A DNA stretch of 5,980 nucleotides from Thermoplasmata archaeon. GTDB taxonomy: Archaea > Thermoplasmatota > Thermoplasmata > Thermoplasmatales > Thermoplasmataceae. Position 1 is the stretch's first letter; every line of letters begins with the position of its first letter. Below the pieces are notes generated by a model. The model had not been told where the DNA came from. It saw only the letters and a list, made by a program, of their open reading frames with translations, and ran no database searches. Location of the stretch: assembly GCA_021826835.1 (NCBI GenBank), contig JAKAYH010000164.1, forward strand, positions 1-5,980, in the 5' to 3' direction. The position numbers and the translations under genes were made by a program. Positions 5,868-5,980 of this stretch are shown piece by piece.

Positions 5868-5980
5868 TTAGAAAAAGTCTAATCTATTCTTTAACAACTC
5901 TAGGTTACTAAGTTTCTTTCCGCGATTGTTCATTGTTTCAAACGCTATTGAAACATCTATGTCATCTTCAATTTCATAAA
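5868..5980 (-). pseudogene. DUF262 (GmrSD N-terminal type) gene, fragment cut by the insertion sequence
   Basis: Reading leftward from the window edge (first full codon 5978-5976), the frame encodes 36 residues, then TAA at 5870-5868. Residues 13-32, FETMNNRGKKLSNLELLKNR, match the most conserved stretch of DUF262, the nucleotide-hydrolysing ParB/sulfiredoxin-like domain found in GmrS and GmrSD type IV restriction proteins, which act on modified foreign DNA. In that family the chain continues into a long helical region after this motif. Here it ends as DFF-stop within four codons, and those codons lie in or beside the terminal repeat of the IS5-type element. The 5' part lies outside the window. 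The continuation is not found in any frame directly left of the element, so the 3' part seems lost or moved. The encoded protein is probably inactive. Confidence 0.85.

Larger units (their letters stand above)
4569..5876 (-). mobile_element. IS5-type insertion sequence, about 1.3 kb
   Basis: The element contains one transposase gene. TTCTCCTAAAAACC at 4569-4582 and the reverse complement of 5863-5876 (TTTTTCTAAAAACC) form 14-bp terminal inverted repeats matching at 12 positions, with a perfect 9-bp core. They lie 53 bp beyond the transposase stop and about 133 bp before its start, a normal layout. The right end agrees with an independent sign: the DUF262 reading frame stops resembling its family at about 5880. 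The left end is less certain, and no matching target duplication is visible on the two sides. Base and codon use inside the element is visibly richer in G and C than in the two host genes to the left. Confidence 0.65.

Noticed and set aside
1..5980. CRISPR array, tRNA or rRNA genes
   Set aside because: No regularly spaced direct repeats, cloverleaf-like sequences or conserved rRNA blocks were seen on either strand.

Overview
The window looks like an accessory region of a Thermoplasmatales-type archaeon. The evidence is AT-rich host genes without clear Shine-Dalgarno sites, TATA-like boxes about 25 bp before likely leaderless starts, a large membrane protein whose outer part is packed with N-glycosylation sequons, an archaeal-type DUF2080 transposon gene and an IS5-type transposase. 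The order-level assignment is an inference from gene style; no marker gene is present.

Layout: (1) Positions 1-230 hold the start of a mobile element read on the minus strand: a 50-residue DUF2080-type protein whose stop overlaps (ATGA) the start of a second gene, probably the transposase, which runs off the left edge. A perfect 9-bp palindrome covers the DUF2080 start codon. (2) Positions 353-3400 (+) encode a 1015-residue membrane protein with a GT-C-like N-terminal membrane domain, a lysine-rich cytoplasmic linker, a roughly 540-residue outer domain with 24 sequons and a C-terminal membrane anchor. (3) Positions 3406-4398 (-) encode a GT2 glycosyltransferase, convergent with the previous gene and only 5 bp from it. 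(4) About 4569-5876 is an IS5-type insertion sequence with its transposase at 4622-5743 (-). (5) Positions 5868-5980 (-) are the cut end of a DUF262 (GmrSD-type) gene that ends in a stop codon supplied by the insertion sequence.

The two middle genes probably serve cell-surface glycan or glycoprotein synthesis: the GT2 enzyme on the cytoplasmic side, the large protein at or outside the membrane. They are not an operon and may only be neighbours in a surface-polysaccharide locus. Both sides of this pair are occupied by mobile elements, and a restriction-type gene has been broken on the right, which points to a variable genomic island. No CRISPR array, tRNA or rRNA was seen.
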